From NCBI RefSeq assembly GCF_001514305.1, contig NZ_KQ949078.1, positions 309,122 through 373,121 of the forward strand: DNA of 64,000 nucleotides, given 5' to 3'. Positions 53,433 to 61,826 of the stretch are shown in pieces. This stretch comes from Streptomyces dysideae. Lineage in GTDB: Bacteria; Actinomycetota; Actinomycetes; Streptomycetales; Streptomycetaceae. The position numbers were made by a program, and so were the translations under genes. Under the pieces are notes generated by a model. That model was not told where the DNA came from and ran no database searches. It saw only the letters and a program-made list of their open reading frames with translations. Position 1 is the first letter of the stretch; the number at the start of each line of letters is the position of its first letter.

Positions 53433-53780
53433 CTACAGACGGAGTAGGCGCTGGGTGAGCTCGCGGTACTGGCGCAGCGCGAGCCGGAGTTCGGTGGACT
53501 CCGCGTCGGGCTCCTGGTCCTCCCAACCGGCCCGCAGGGCGCGTCGCTGTTCCGCGAGGGCCTCCGTGAGCTGGGCGGTGGCGTCGTCGAAGGCGGCCTC
53601 GGCCTCTTCCAGTGCCTGGCGCGGGGTGTCGGCGAAGGTGTTGAGGGCGTGCCGGAGACGGGCGACGACCTGGTCCCGGGCGTCCGGCGCGAGCAGTGGC
53701 TCCGGCCCGGCGGTGCGGCGTTCGGTGCGGCCCCGGGGCTGGTCCGCGGGCTGCTGGGCGCGTGTCTGGTCGTACATCAT
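53433..53780 (-). CDS. Small helical protein, unknown
   Basis: This is a 115-residue protein. After a disordered Gln/Arg/Pro-rich head, residues ~30-110 are predicted helical and coiled-coil-like (RDQVVARLRHALNTFADTPRQALEEAEAAFDDATAQLTEALAEQRRALRAGWED). I recognise comparable Streptomyces proteins but no function. Confidence 0.65.
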   Translation of the reverse strand: MMYDQTRAQQPADQPRGRTERRTAGPEPLLAPDARDQVVARLRHALNTFADTPRQALEEAEAAFDDATAQLTEALAEQRRALRAGWEDQEPDAESTELRLALRQYRELTQRLLRL

Positions 53781-53923
53781 CGGGTGCCGCTTTCCTGTGC
53801 GTCGTGCCGGGTGTAGCTGGAGCGGCGTGACCCTGAGCCGTGCTGCCAGTCAACGTCCGGCGAAGGTCTCTGTCAACGATCTGACGGTACGTCATGGCCA
53901 CTTGTCCGGCGAGATGGTTTGGA

Positions 53924-56900
53924 TCACGGGGCGTTCTGGTTGCCCGCGTTCGCTCCGCGTCCGGCACGCATGGATCGGGTCCGTGGTCCGGGGATGCGGC
54001 CAACCCCGGAAAGCCGGCGAGCCGCCACCGGACACGTCCGGTGGCGGCTCGCTCGTCTTGCGCAGGGCCAGGGAGTGACGGTCAGGGCGGTGCTGCCGAA
54101 GGTGTCGGTTCCGTTGCCGTATCCGACGAGGCCCAGGTAGGTGTGGCCGGTCGGGAGGTTCTGCCAGGAGACGGTGACCTTGGGAGTGCCGCCCAGGGTG
54201 GCCCGCTGTTCGGCCGGGGTGGCGGTGGCCGCGTGGTCCGGCTTGGAGCCGGGGCCGATCAGCCAGGTGTGGAGCGTGTAGGGCTGGCTGGTGGCGCCGG
54301 ACGGCAGGGCGAACTGGTTGACGTACACCTCGTAGGTGCCCGGCTCGAGGTCGACGTGCTCGTCGCTGCCGTCGCCGGGCAGCTCGGAGACCTGGTTGCC
54401 GTCCTTGTCGAGGACCCACAGGTCCAGGTCGCTGCCCGCCAGATGGTCGGCGGACCGGATCCCGACGCGGGCGAACGTGGTGCCCTCGGGGACGGTGATC
54501 TCCGTCTTGACCGTGGCGGCCGGCAGCGGTGACGCCGACGGGTCGAAGGCGCGGTTGGTGCCCGTGAGCGTGCCGGTCTTCGTGGTGCCCGTGTACAGGC
54601 CGTTCACGGCGGTGGTGAGCTTGCCGTCGTAGCCGGTCCGCGGGTGCAGGGTGACGGAGCCGGTGGCGTCCTTGCCGGTGGCGTCGGCCGCCGTGATGAT
54701 CGGCGTGGCGCGCAGGGCGACGGCGCTGCGGACCCGGTGCCCGTCCTGGTCGCTCAGCAGGACCGAGCCGTAGGACCACTCGCCGAAGGCGGCGGAGGTG
54801 CGGGTGAAGGAGACCTTGTAGGTGGCCGACTCGCCGGGCGCGACGGTCAGCGTCCTCGGCGTGACCACGGCCTTGTATCCGGCCGGGGTCTGCAGCTTGG
54901 CGGTGTAGACGCCCGTCTTGTCGCCGACGTTGGTGACGGTGCGGGTGACGGTCTGCTTCCCGGCGAGGTCGCCGACCGAGATCGTCGGGTAGTTGAGGTC
55001 GCTCGGGTCGGTCTTCGGGGCGGTGGCGCAGGCGTCGGAGCCGTCCGCGTTCGCCAGGTGGTCGTCGAGGGCGCAGGAGTACGACGTCCAGTCTGCGGAC
55101 GTCGAGTTGTAGACCAGGCCCGGGTCGTCGGCGGAGTTCGGGACCACGTGCCCGGCGCCGTAGTCGAGCGGCGTGGCCGGGCTGTCGGACCCGGAACGCC
55201 GGATCGCGTCGCCCGCGCTGTCCTTGGTGGTCGCGGTCGTCATCAGCGCCGACTTGACCTCCATCGGCGACCAGTCGGGGTGCAGCCCCTTGATCAGCAA
55301 CGCCAGGCCGGCCACGTGCGGGGCGGACATGGAGGTGCCGGACATGATGCCCTGGTCGCCCTTGAACGCTCCGCCCTCACCGCCGGGCGTCGTACCGGCG
55401 ACGACGTCCACGCCGGGGGCCGTGATGTCGGGCTTGAGCAGGTCGCCGCCGCTGAGCGGGTCCGGGCCGCCGGAGGAGAAGCCGGCGATCATGGAGCCCG
55501 CCTGCTTGACGCCTTGGGCGGCGCCCAGTTCGGCCGTGGCGCCGGTGCGGTCGGCGTACGCCTTGACGGCCTCGCCGGAGGCCTGGTCGAGGTGGGTGCT
55601 CGGGATGGTGTGGGCGTCGGCGACCTCCTCGTCGGCGCTGCTCACGTTGTAGAGCACCATGCCGACACCGCCGGCCGCCTTGACCTGGGCGCTCTTGTCG
55701 ATCCGGGCGTTGACACCGCGGGCGCAGACTACGATGGCGCCCTTGACCTTGTCCGGGTCGAGCGCGTCGGCCTGGCACTGCGCGGCCTTGGTGGCGTCCA
55801 CGCCGCTCTTGGCGGCCTTGGCGCCGTCGATCAGCGGTGCGGACGGCACCGCGGAGGCGCTGATGCCGACGCCGGTGTACGCCTTGCCGTTGCCGAGGGT
55901 GACGGTCGTGCGGTAGCCGACGTCATGGGTGGAGGCGGCGACGGTGGTCACCCACGGAATGGTGTTGCTCGCGGTGTTCGGCCCGGCGTTGCCCGACGAG
56001 GCGGAGACGAACACACCGGCCTTGGCGGCGTTGAACATGGCCACGTCTTCGGGCTCGGTGGTGCTCTGGGCGGGCCCGCCGAGGGAGTAGTTGATGACGT
56101 CGACCCCGTCGGCCACGGCCCTGTCGATGCCGGCGACGAGGTCCACCGTCGCGCAGCCGGGGCTCCAGCAGACCTTGTAGGCCGCGATCCGGGAGGCCGG
56201 GGCGATCCCCGATATCCGTCCGGATATCCCGCTGTCCGGCACGGTGGCGGGCACGTCGATGTTGCCGGCCGCGGTGGTCGCGGTGTGCGTGCCGTGGGCC
56301 TCGGCGTCCATCGGGGACGCCCAGTCGGTGGGACCGGGCTCGGCTATGCCCTTGCGGAACCACTGGGCGCCGATCACCTTGTTGTTGCAGGTGACCCGGT
56401 GCTCGATGTCCTGCCCGACGTCACAGCTGCCCTTCCACTTCTTGGCGATGACGTCCGCGTCGGGCGTCGAGGAAAGCGCCTGCAGGGAAGGGTTGTTGGT
56501 GTCGATGCCGGTGTCGAGGACACCGACGATCAGGCCCTCGCCGGCGCGCTTCTCCCCGCCGGGGAACTTGGAGTACAGGCCGTCGCGGTCCTTGAGACCG
56601 AGGAACTTGGCGGTGTCGGGCACGGGAAGGGATCCGGCCGTGGCCTCGGTCGCCGCCGTCCGCGGGCCGGCGGCGGCCGCCGTGTCGGTGTCGGCGGTGG
56701 CCGTCACCTGGCGCATCTTGTTGCGGACCAGCGAGACGACGCCGGGCGTGCGGGCGAGCTTGTTGGCCTCGCCTGCCGTCAACTCGGCGGCGAATCCGTT
56801 CAGTACGTACTGGTAGCTGTACAGCGGCGCGACGCCCTCGACCGCGTCCAGAACCTTGTCGCGCTGCTGCTTCAGGTGGTCGAGATAGTCGCGTACGGCC

Positions 56901-57166
56901 CGCGACCGCGGGTTGAGCCGCTCGCCGGGCTCGGGCGCGGTCTTGGAGTACGTGGCGACGGGCTTGTCGGCGAGCTGGACGAAGTACGTGCCGCCCGTGT
57001 ACGTCTGCCGGTTGCCGTCGGCCGGTGAGTTCTGCGTCGGCCCGGCGGGCGCTGCCATAGCGGGCGGGCCGGAGGTGAGGATGAGGCCGCCGACGAGAGC
57101 CGGGGCCAGGAGGGAAACCGTTCTGCGGCCGACGCGTTGGCGCCGGCCGGGGTGGTGCTGGGACAA
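53924..57166 (-). CDS. Secreted S8 (subtilisin-like) peptidase, probable stop-loss extension
   Basis: The frame has 1080 codons. The likely start is TTG at 57166 after GGGGGAAGG. Regions in order: signal peptide (1-38), I9-type propeptide (~60-155), S8 domain with Asp218 (VGVLDTGID), His291 (HGTHTATTAAG), the Asn-containing SSGNAGPN (~392) and Ser612 (GTSMSAPHVAG), a PA-domain insert (~430-555), a Fn3-like domain (~690-800) and a C-terminal beta domain ending GSTALTVTP. Family members end there, but this frame continues ~48 residues (WPCARRASRHR...) through its own terminator hairpin, so the original stop was probably lost. It degrades extracellular protein. Confidence 0.88.
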   Translation of the reverse strand: MSQHHPGRRQRVGRRTVSLLAPALVGGLILTSGPPAMAAPAGPTQNSPADGNRQTYTGGTYFVQLADKPVATYSKTAPEPGERLNPRSRAVRDYLDHLKQQRDKVLDAVEGVAPLYSYQYVLNGFAAELTAGEANKLARTPGVVSLVRNKMRQVTATADTDTAAAAGPRTAATEATAGSLPVPDTAKFLGLKDRDGLYSKFPGGEKRAGEGLIVGVLDTGIDTNNPSLQALSSTPDADVIAKKWKGSCDVGQDIEHRVTCNNKVIGAQWFRKGIAEPGPTDWASPMDAEAHGTHTATTAAGNIDVPATVPDSGISGRISGIAPASRIAAYKVCWSPGCATVDLVAGIDRAVADGVDVINYSLGGPAQSTTEPEDVAMFNAAKAGVFVSASSGNAGPNTASNTIPWVTTVAASTHDVGYRTTVTLGNGKAYTGVGISASAVPSAPLIDGAKAAKSGVDATKAAQCQADALDPDKVKGAIVVCARGVNARIDKSAQVKAAGGVGMVLYNVSSADEEVADAHTIPSTHLDQASGEAVKAYADRTGATAELGAAQGVKQAGSMIAGFSSGGPDPLSGGDLLKPDITAPGVDVVAGTTPGGEGGAFKGDQGIMSGTSMSAPHVAGLALLIKGLHPDWSPMEVKSALMTTATTKDSAGDAIRRSGSDSPATPLDYGAGHVVPNSADDPGLVYNSTSADWTSYSCALDDHLANADGSDACATAPKTDPSDLNYPTISVGDLAGKQTVTRTVTNVGDKTGVYTAKLQTPAGYKAVVTPRTLTVAPGESATYKVSFTRTSAAFGEWSYGSVLLSDQDGHRVRSAVALRATPIITAADATGKDATGSVTLHPRTGYDGKLTTAVNGLYTGTTKTGTLTGTNRAFDPSASPLPAATVKTEITVPEGTTFARVGIRSADHLAGSDLDLWVLDKDGNQVSELPGDGSDEHVDLEPGTYEVYVNQFALPSGATSQPYTLHTWLIGPGSKPDHAATATPAEQRATLGGTPKVTVSWQNLPTGHTYLGLVGYGNGTDTFGSTALTVTPWPCARRASRHRTCPVAARRLSGVGRIPGPRTRSMRAGRGANAGNQNAP
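54017..54052. terminator. Perfect 17-bp hairpin inside the S8 reading frame
   Basis: The arms gcgagccgccaccggac and gtccggtggcggctcgc are fully complementary around a 2-base loop (54034-54035). The hairpin starts about 20 bp after the codons for LTVTP, where the peptidase domain should end. It was almost certainly the gene's transcription terminator. Confidence 0.85.
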
Positions 57167-57511
57167 GTGGGTGCCTTCCCCCGCGCACGCCGTATGAGAC
57201 GCGTGCGCATGACGGTCGCTGGAGTGGTCGGTCCCCCGAGACTGCCGCCCATCGTGTCCCCTGGGAGATCACCGTGAGAAGAGCAAGATCCCTGAAAGTA
57301 CAACAACTTCACAGCCCTTCCACGGAGTTCGACGGGCTGTCATCCGTGAATGCCCCCGTCCCGTTGATGAGTCGGCGTATCGGCCGAACGGCCGATACGC
57401 CGGGCGCCGGTCGCCGTCTACGGTCGGCTGGGTAATCTTGCGATGTTCACTGGCCGGCGGCCACTGATGGGCAGGCCGGTTCCCCCACGCGAACTTGAAG
57501 GATCTGCGCAC
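57167..57511 (+). promoter_or_regulatory. Divergent control region with a perfect palindrome
   Basis: The 345 bp between the S8 peptidase and the small secreted protein hold no gene. At 57374-57401 there is a perfect 12-bp inverted repeat (ggcgtatcggcc, loop gaac, ggccgatacgcc), about 110 bp before the plus-strand start. It could be an operator or a leader hairpin. A possible -10 (gggtaatct) lies near 57431. Confidence 0.5.
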
Positions 57512-58024
57512 GTGTCGATGCAGAACAGTCGTCTGAGAATCGCTTCCCTGGCCCTCTTCGTGGCAGTCGCCGGCCTGGCCTCGGCGGGCCCCGCCATGGC
57601 GGCCACGCACCAGGCCCCCGCAGCGTCGTCCACGGTGCTCGAGGAGCAGGAGCCCGCCATACCCACCGACTTCGTGGACCTGCCCACCAGCCCCCTCGCT
57701 GCCGACAGCGAGCGGCACGAGGTCACGGTCACCTACCGCAACGAGACGGCGGCCGACCAGACCGTCGCCCCGCAGCTCCTGGTCGAGTCCCCGCTCGTGG
57801 GGCCCTTCCTGAAGCCGTCGGACGTCAAGGTCGAGCGCCGCACCGCGACCGGCTGCTGGAAGGCCGTGGAGGTCGGGACCCAGACCGGCACCCTGTTCAC
57901 CGACCTGGTGACCGCCCAGCGCACGCTGCCCGCGGGCGCCACCCTCACCGAGGTGTACCGGATCACCGTCACCAACCCGCAGGCCGAGGGCACGGTGCAC
58001 CCGAGGGTGGCCCTCTACGGCTGA
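57512..58024 (+). CDS. Small secreted protein, unknown
   Basis: This is a 170-residue protein from the GTG at 57512 (VSMQNSRLRIA); GAAGGATC is the ribosome site, and the longer frame upstream adds no meaningful sequence. The signal peptide is LRIASLALFVAVAGLASAGPAMAA. The mature part is an immunoglobulin-like beta sheet (RHEVTVTYRNETAADQTVAPQLLVESP ... GATLTEVYRITVTNPQ). No family name is known to me. It may bind to the cell surface. Confidence 0.7.
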   Translation: MSMQNSRLRIASLALFVAVAGLASAGPAMAATHQAPAASSTVLEEQEPAIPTDFVDLPTSPLAADSERHEVTVTYRNETAADQTVAPQLLVESPLVGPFLKPSDVKVERRTATGCWKAVEVGTQTGTLFTDLVTAQRTLPAGATLTEVYRITVTNPQAEGTVHPRVALYG

Positions 58025-58046
58025 CCCGTGCCGGGCGTGCCAGGCG

Positions 58047-60023
58047 TCAGCCCGGACTCAGGATGACCGCCTGGCCGCCCGCACCGGCCATGGCCATGTC
58101 CAGCGTGGTCTCCGAGGTGACCGTCCGGGTGCTGACCACGACCGGGGTACGGAACGGGCTGCTGCCCGGTGTCCCGTCGGCGTAGACCGTCGCCGTGTAG
58201 GTCCCGCTGCCGAGGAACGACAGCGGGACCGACAGCGTCCGGGCCTCCTCGTTCGTCATCGCCCCGAGGTACCAGGTGGCGCCGTTGCGGCGGGCGACCG
58301 CCACGTACTCGCCGATCGACCCGGCCAGCGTCCGGCTCTCGTCCCAGGTCGTGGGCACGGAGTTGAACCAGGGCAGGCCGGGCCAGTTCGCCGGGTTGGC
58401 GTACTTGGACGGTCGGTCGTACCAGAAGAGGAAGTTGAGGGGCTGGTAGTACACGGCGGCCATCGCCATCTGGTGGGCGTTGGTCGTCTTGTTGCGTGAC
58501 TGGCCGTAGCAGATGGTGTAGTCGATGGGGCCGCCGATGTTGCGGGCGAAGGGCAGCGTCACATTGTGGGTGGCGGTCGGGAACTGCTCGTTGCCCCGGA
58601 CGCCCTCCAGACTGATGTAGTTCGGGTAGGTGCGCTCGTAGCCGAACGGCCGGACGTCGTCGTGCATGTCGATCAGCAGCTCGTACCGGGCGGCCGTCCG
58701 CGCCCAGTCGGTGATCTGGTTCGTCATCGACTGGGTGCCCTCGTTGATGAAGCCCAGCTTGATGCCCGTGACGCCCCAGCTCCTGTAGAGGCCGAACAGC
58801 GCCTCCGCGTCGGTCAGGGCGAGCCGGTTCACGTAGAGGAAGACGCCGACGCCCTTGCTCGTCGCGTACGAGATGACGGACAGCAGGTCGATGGCGGCGA
58901 TCGGGGCCGTCGCGTCGACGGTGGTGAACTCGGGGCCGTACCAGCCGGCGTCGTACTCGATGTACTCGATCCCGCGCGCCATGGCGAAGTCGACGCCCGC
59001 GAGGCCCGCGGCGGTGGAGAGCTCGCAGCGGAAGACCTTGCCCGGTCTGATCCACGAGATGTCGGTCAGGGCGTTCGGCGGGGCCAGGTTGAGCACGAGT
59101 TCGGCGTTGTCGACCAGCTCGGCGTGCGTGGCCCCGATCACCACCGTGCGCCACGGTGTCGCGAACGGTGTGGTGACCGTGGCCGTCGTCTCGACCGTTC
59201 CGGAGCCGCGGGCGGTGTGCTCCATCAGGAAGGCCGAGAGGGTGTTGGGCTCGCCGGCGACCGAACCGAGCATCATGCGCGGGAAGTCGAGCCGCGCGGA
59301 CTCGCAGACGCAGGCGAGGAACCCGTTGGCGAGAGCGGCGGTCAGCGGCAGGTCGGTCAGCGGGCCCCGGTCCGTGTTCGGCGTTCCCGTGACCGGGATC
59401 GCGTCGGGGGCGACCGGGAGGTAGGCGTCCTCGTCACGGGCGCTGTAGACGGTGGTGCCGTCCGGGAAGACGAACGTCGTCAGCTCGTCGGAGACGGTGA
59501 CGGTGTCCCCCTCGATCTCCGTGCCCAGGACGTAGCGGAGAGCCACGCCCGTCCTGTAGGCGCGGATCTCGACGCCGAAGCGGATGCCCGAGGCGGTGTC
59601 CTGGAGCTTCCAGCGCTGCTCCTGGTAGTGGTCGGTGATGGTCGCGTTGCGGCCGTGGACCGGGGCCCAGGTGGTGCGGGCGGTCCAGTGCTGGTGCCGG
59701 AGGACCGTCACGTCGTCGCCGAGAGTGGTCCCGTCGCCCAGCCGGAGGCCCAGGGCCGAGGTGTCGATCACCGTCCTGCCGTTGCGCGTCGCGGACCAGC
59801 GGAGCGCTCCGTCCACCACCGACATCGTGATGGCCGTGCCGCCCATGCGTGCGGTCGCGGTGGCGGGAGAACTGGCGGTCGTCGTACCGACCGGGTCGTC
59901 CACCGCGAAGGCCGGGCGTGTGGCGCCGAGGCCCATCGCGGCCGTACCGGCGGTGACGGCGGCGTTCCTGAGCACGACCCGGCGGGACAGCGGCGGCTCT
60001 TCCCGGTCCTCTGAGGTTCTCAT
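58047..60023 (-). CDS. Secreted GH97-family glycoside hydrolase
   Basis: The 658-residue protein starts at the ATG MRTSEDREE (GGGGAG ribosome site). It has a twin-arginine signal (SRRVVLRNAAVTAGTAAMG). The N-terminal beta domain (AITMSVVDGALRWSATRNGRTVIDTSALGLRL) is followed by the GH97 catalytic barrel with GIEYIEYDAGWYG, GVFLYVNR, GIKLGFINEG, LLIDMHDDVRPFGYERTYPNYISLEGVRGNEQFP and HNVTLPFARNIGGPIDYT. It acts on alpha-linked glucose or galactose outside the cell. It shares its control region with the GH28-like gene. Confidence 0.92.
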   Translation of the reverse strand: MRTSEDREEPPLSRRVVLRNAAVTAGTAAMGLGATRPAFAVDDPVGTTTASSPATATARMGGTAITMSVVDGALRWSATRNGRTVIDTSALGLRLGDGTTLGDDVTVLRHQHWTARTTWAPVHGRNATITDHYQEQRWKLQDTASGIRFGVEIRAYRTGVALRYVLGTEIEGDTVTVSDELTTFVFPDGTTVYSARDEDAYLPVAPDAIPVTGTPNTDRGPLTDLPLTAALANGFLACVCESARLDFPRMMLGSVAGEPNTLSAFLMEHTARGSGTVETTATVTTPFATPWRTVVIGATHAELVDNAELVLNLAPPNALTDISWIRPGKVFRCELSTAAGLAGVDFAMARGIEYIEYDAGWYGPEFTTVDATAPIAAIDLLSVISYATSKGVGVFLYVNRLALTDAEALFGLYRSWGVTGIKLGFINEGTQSMTNQITDWARTAARYELLIDMHDDVRPFGYERTYPNYISLEGVRGNEQFPTATHNVTLPFARNIGGPIDYTICYGQSRNKTTNAHQMAMAAVYYQPLNFLFWYDRPSKYANPANWPGLPWFNSVPTTWDESRTLAGSIGEYVAVARRNGATWYLGAMTNEEARTLSVPLSFLGSGTYTATVYADGTPGSSPFRTPVVVSTRTVTSETTLDMAMAGAGGQAVILSPG

Positions 60024-60073
60024 CGCGCTCCCCGGCCCGCAGTAGCCGTCAGTCGCTGTCACTGTCACTGTTT

Positions 60074-60192
60074 CGGTAAACGGTTTCCGTCTGAGGGAAA
60101 GTTGTACGCCCCGGTGAGAGGCCGGTCAAGAGCTCTCGAAGTTTCGAAAACCGGTCGATCTCTTGACATCGGTTTCCGAACGGACGCAGGAT
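60074..60192. promoter_or_regulatory. Shared promoter/operator region of the GH97 and GH28-like genes
   Basis: CGGTAAACGGTTTCCG (60074-60089) and CGGTTTCCGAACGG (60170-60183) are palindrome-like sequences of the CGGAAAC/GTTTCCG class bound by LacI-family regulators. The second overlaps a plus-strand promoter with TTGACA (60163-60168), an 18-bp spacer and CAGGAT (60187-60192). A further palindrome-rich run (ctcgaagtttcgaaaacc) lies at about 60135-60152. Both genes are probably repressed together; the regulator gene is not in the window. Confidence 0.55.
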
Positions 60193-60248
60193 CGGCCCCC
60201 TCCCCCCAGCCGCTCACCCGCCCCGTCTCCCTCCCGCAAGGAGCCACC

Positions 60249-61772
60249 ATGAACCCGTCACTGTCCCGGCGAACCACCCTCCAGGCCGCCGGCGCCCTCG
60301 CCGCCGCCGGACTGGCCGGCGCTGTCGCGAGCGCTTCACCGGCCGCTGCCGCCACGGCGGACGAGAGCAGTGGCGACATCGTTGTCACCTACCCGACGCT
60401 CCCGCAGGTGCCGGTCAACAACAACTTCACCGTCAAGGTCCGCCCGGTCGGCGGCAGTTGGCAGAGAGTGGACGTCTACCTGGCCAAACTGGCCCTGATC
60501 GACGCCACCAGCGGCAGCAACCGGGCCCAGAACTCCTCCTGGGCCGCCTTCGACTTCTCCGGCACCGTCGAGGTCGAGGTGACCTACAACCCGGGCAGCG
60601 CGGAGAAGTTCCGCATCCGCCCGGACTCGTACGGCATCACCCCCGAGGTGCTCGGCAGCACCGCGCGCTTCACGCTCGACCGGCCCCGCAACGTCGTCGT
60701 CCAGGTCGACGACAAGATCTTCGACTGTCTGCACCTGTTCGCGAACCCCCTCGAGGAGAACCCGCCGGCCGAGGGCGACAAGAACGTCATGTACTTCGGG
60801 CCCGGCTACCACACCCCCGCCAACGGGGAGCTGAAGGTGCCCAGCAACACCACCGTCTACCTGGCTCCGGGTGCGGTCGTCACCGCCTTTGTGGACATCC
60901 AGGGGGTGGAGAACTCCCGGATCATCGGCCGTGGCGTGCTCTACAACTCCAAGTGGGGCGCGATGCTGATCCGCAAGTGCGAGAACATCACGATCGACGG
61001 CGTCACGATCCTCAACCCCCGCTACGAGAACATCCGGGTCGCCGAGTCGAAGAACATCACCATCAAGAACCTGCGCGCCTTCAGCCACCAGGGCTGGGGC
61101 GACGGCATCCAGCTCTACTGCTCCGAGAACATCACGGTCGACGGCTGCTTCCTGCGCACGTCGGACGACGCCATCGCCCTCTACACCCACCGCTGGGACT
61201 TCTACGGCGACACCCGCAACATCACCGTCAAGAACTGTTCCCTGTGGGCCGATGTCGCCCACCCGATCAACATCGGCGTGCACGGCAACACCGAGACACC
61301 CGAGATGCTGGAGAACCTGAACTTCGAGAACATCGACATCCTCGACCACCGTGAGCCGCAGGTGCTCTACCAGGGCGCCATCGCCTTCATGGTCGGCGAC
61401 AGCAACCTGGTCCGGGACGTGAAGTTCGACAACATCCGGGTGGAGGACTTCCGCTGGGGCCAGCTCATCCACATGCGGACCACCTTCAACCCGAAGTGGA
61501 ACACCTCGGCCGGCCGCGGCATCGAGAACGTCTACATCAAGGACCTCAGCTACAACGGCAAGAACGCCGACCTCTCGATCATCGCCGGTGTCGACGCGGA
61601 CCACGGCGTCACGGACGTCACCTTCGAGAACCTCCGCGTCAACGGCCGCGTGATCGCCGACAGCACGGGCAAGCCGAGGTGGTACCTGGCCTCGGACGGC
61701 GTGCCCATGTTCGTCAACGAGAACGTGAAGAACCTCCGCTTCCTCACCACCGCGGAGGCCGCGGCCCTGTAA
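60249..61772 (+). CDS. Secreted GH28-like (polygalacturonase/parallel beta-helix) hydrolase
   Basis: This 507-residue protein begins MNPSLSRRTTLQAAGALAAAG (twin-arginine signal) after CAAGGAGCC. An N-terminal beta domain precedes a right-handed beta-helix (ENITIDGVTILNPRYENIRVAESKNITIKNLRAFS, ... ENITVDGCFLRTSDDAIALY). The GDG/DD residues of the family appear in GWGDGIQLY and RTSDDAIAL. It resembles dextranase/polygalacturonase-type enzymes more than classical pectinase, so the substrate is uncertain. It probably acts with the divergent GH97 enzyme. Confidence 0.88.
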   Translation: MNPSLSRRTTLQAAGALAAAGLAGAVASASPAAAATADESSGDIVVTYPTLPQVPVNNNFTVKVRPVGGSWQRVDVYLAKLALIDATSGSNRAQNSSWAAFDFSGTVEVEVTYNPGSAEKFRIRPDSYGITPEVLGSTARFTLDRPRNVVVQVDDKIFDCLHLFANPLEENPPAEGDKNVMYFGPGYHTPANGELKVPSNTTVYLAPGAVVTAFVDIQGVENSRIIGRGVLYNSKWGAMLIRKCENITIDGVTILNPRYENIRVAESKNITIKNLRAFSHQGWGDGIQLYCSENITVDGCFLRTSDDAIALYTHRWDFYGDTRNITVKNCSLWADVAHPINIGVHGNTETPEMLENLNFENIDILDHREPQVLYQGAIAFMVGDSNLVRDVKFDNIRVEDFRWGQLIHMRTTFNPKWNTSAGRGIENVYIKDLSYNGKNADLSIIAGVDADHGVTDVTFENLRVNGRVIADSTGKPRWYLASDGVPMFVNENVKNLRFLTTAEAAAL

Positions 61773-61780
61773 CCGCAGAC

Positions 61781-61821
61781 GGCCGGCCCCGGCGCCCGAT
61801 CGAGGGGCGCCAGGGCCGGCC
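61781..61821. terminator. Bidirectional terminator hairpin
   Basis: The arms ggccggccccggcgccc (61781-61797) and its near-complement at 61804-61821 (one bulged base) have a 6-base loop. The hairpin separates the convergent GH28-like and hydrolase genes. Confidence 0.8.
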
Positions 61822-61826
61822 GCCGC

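Noticed and set aside
54644-57028. 794-codon plus-strand frame opposite the S8 peptidase
   Set aside because: The peptidase has a full catalytic triad on the other strand; this frame is Gly/Val/Arg-rich without any domain.
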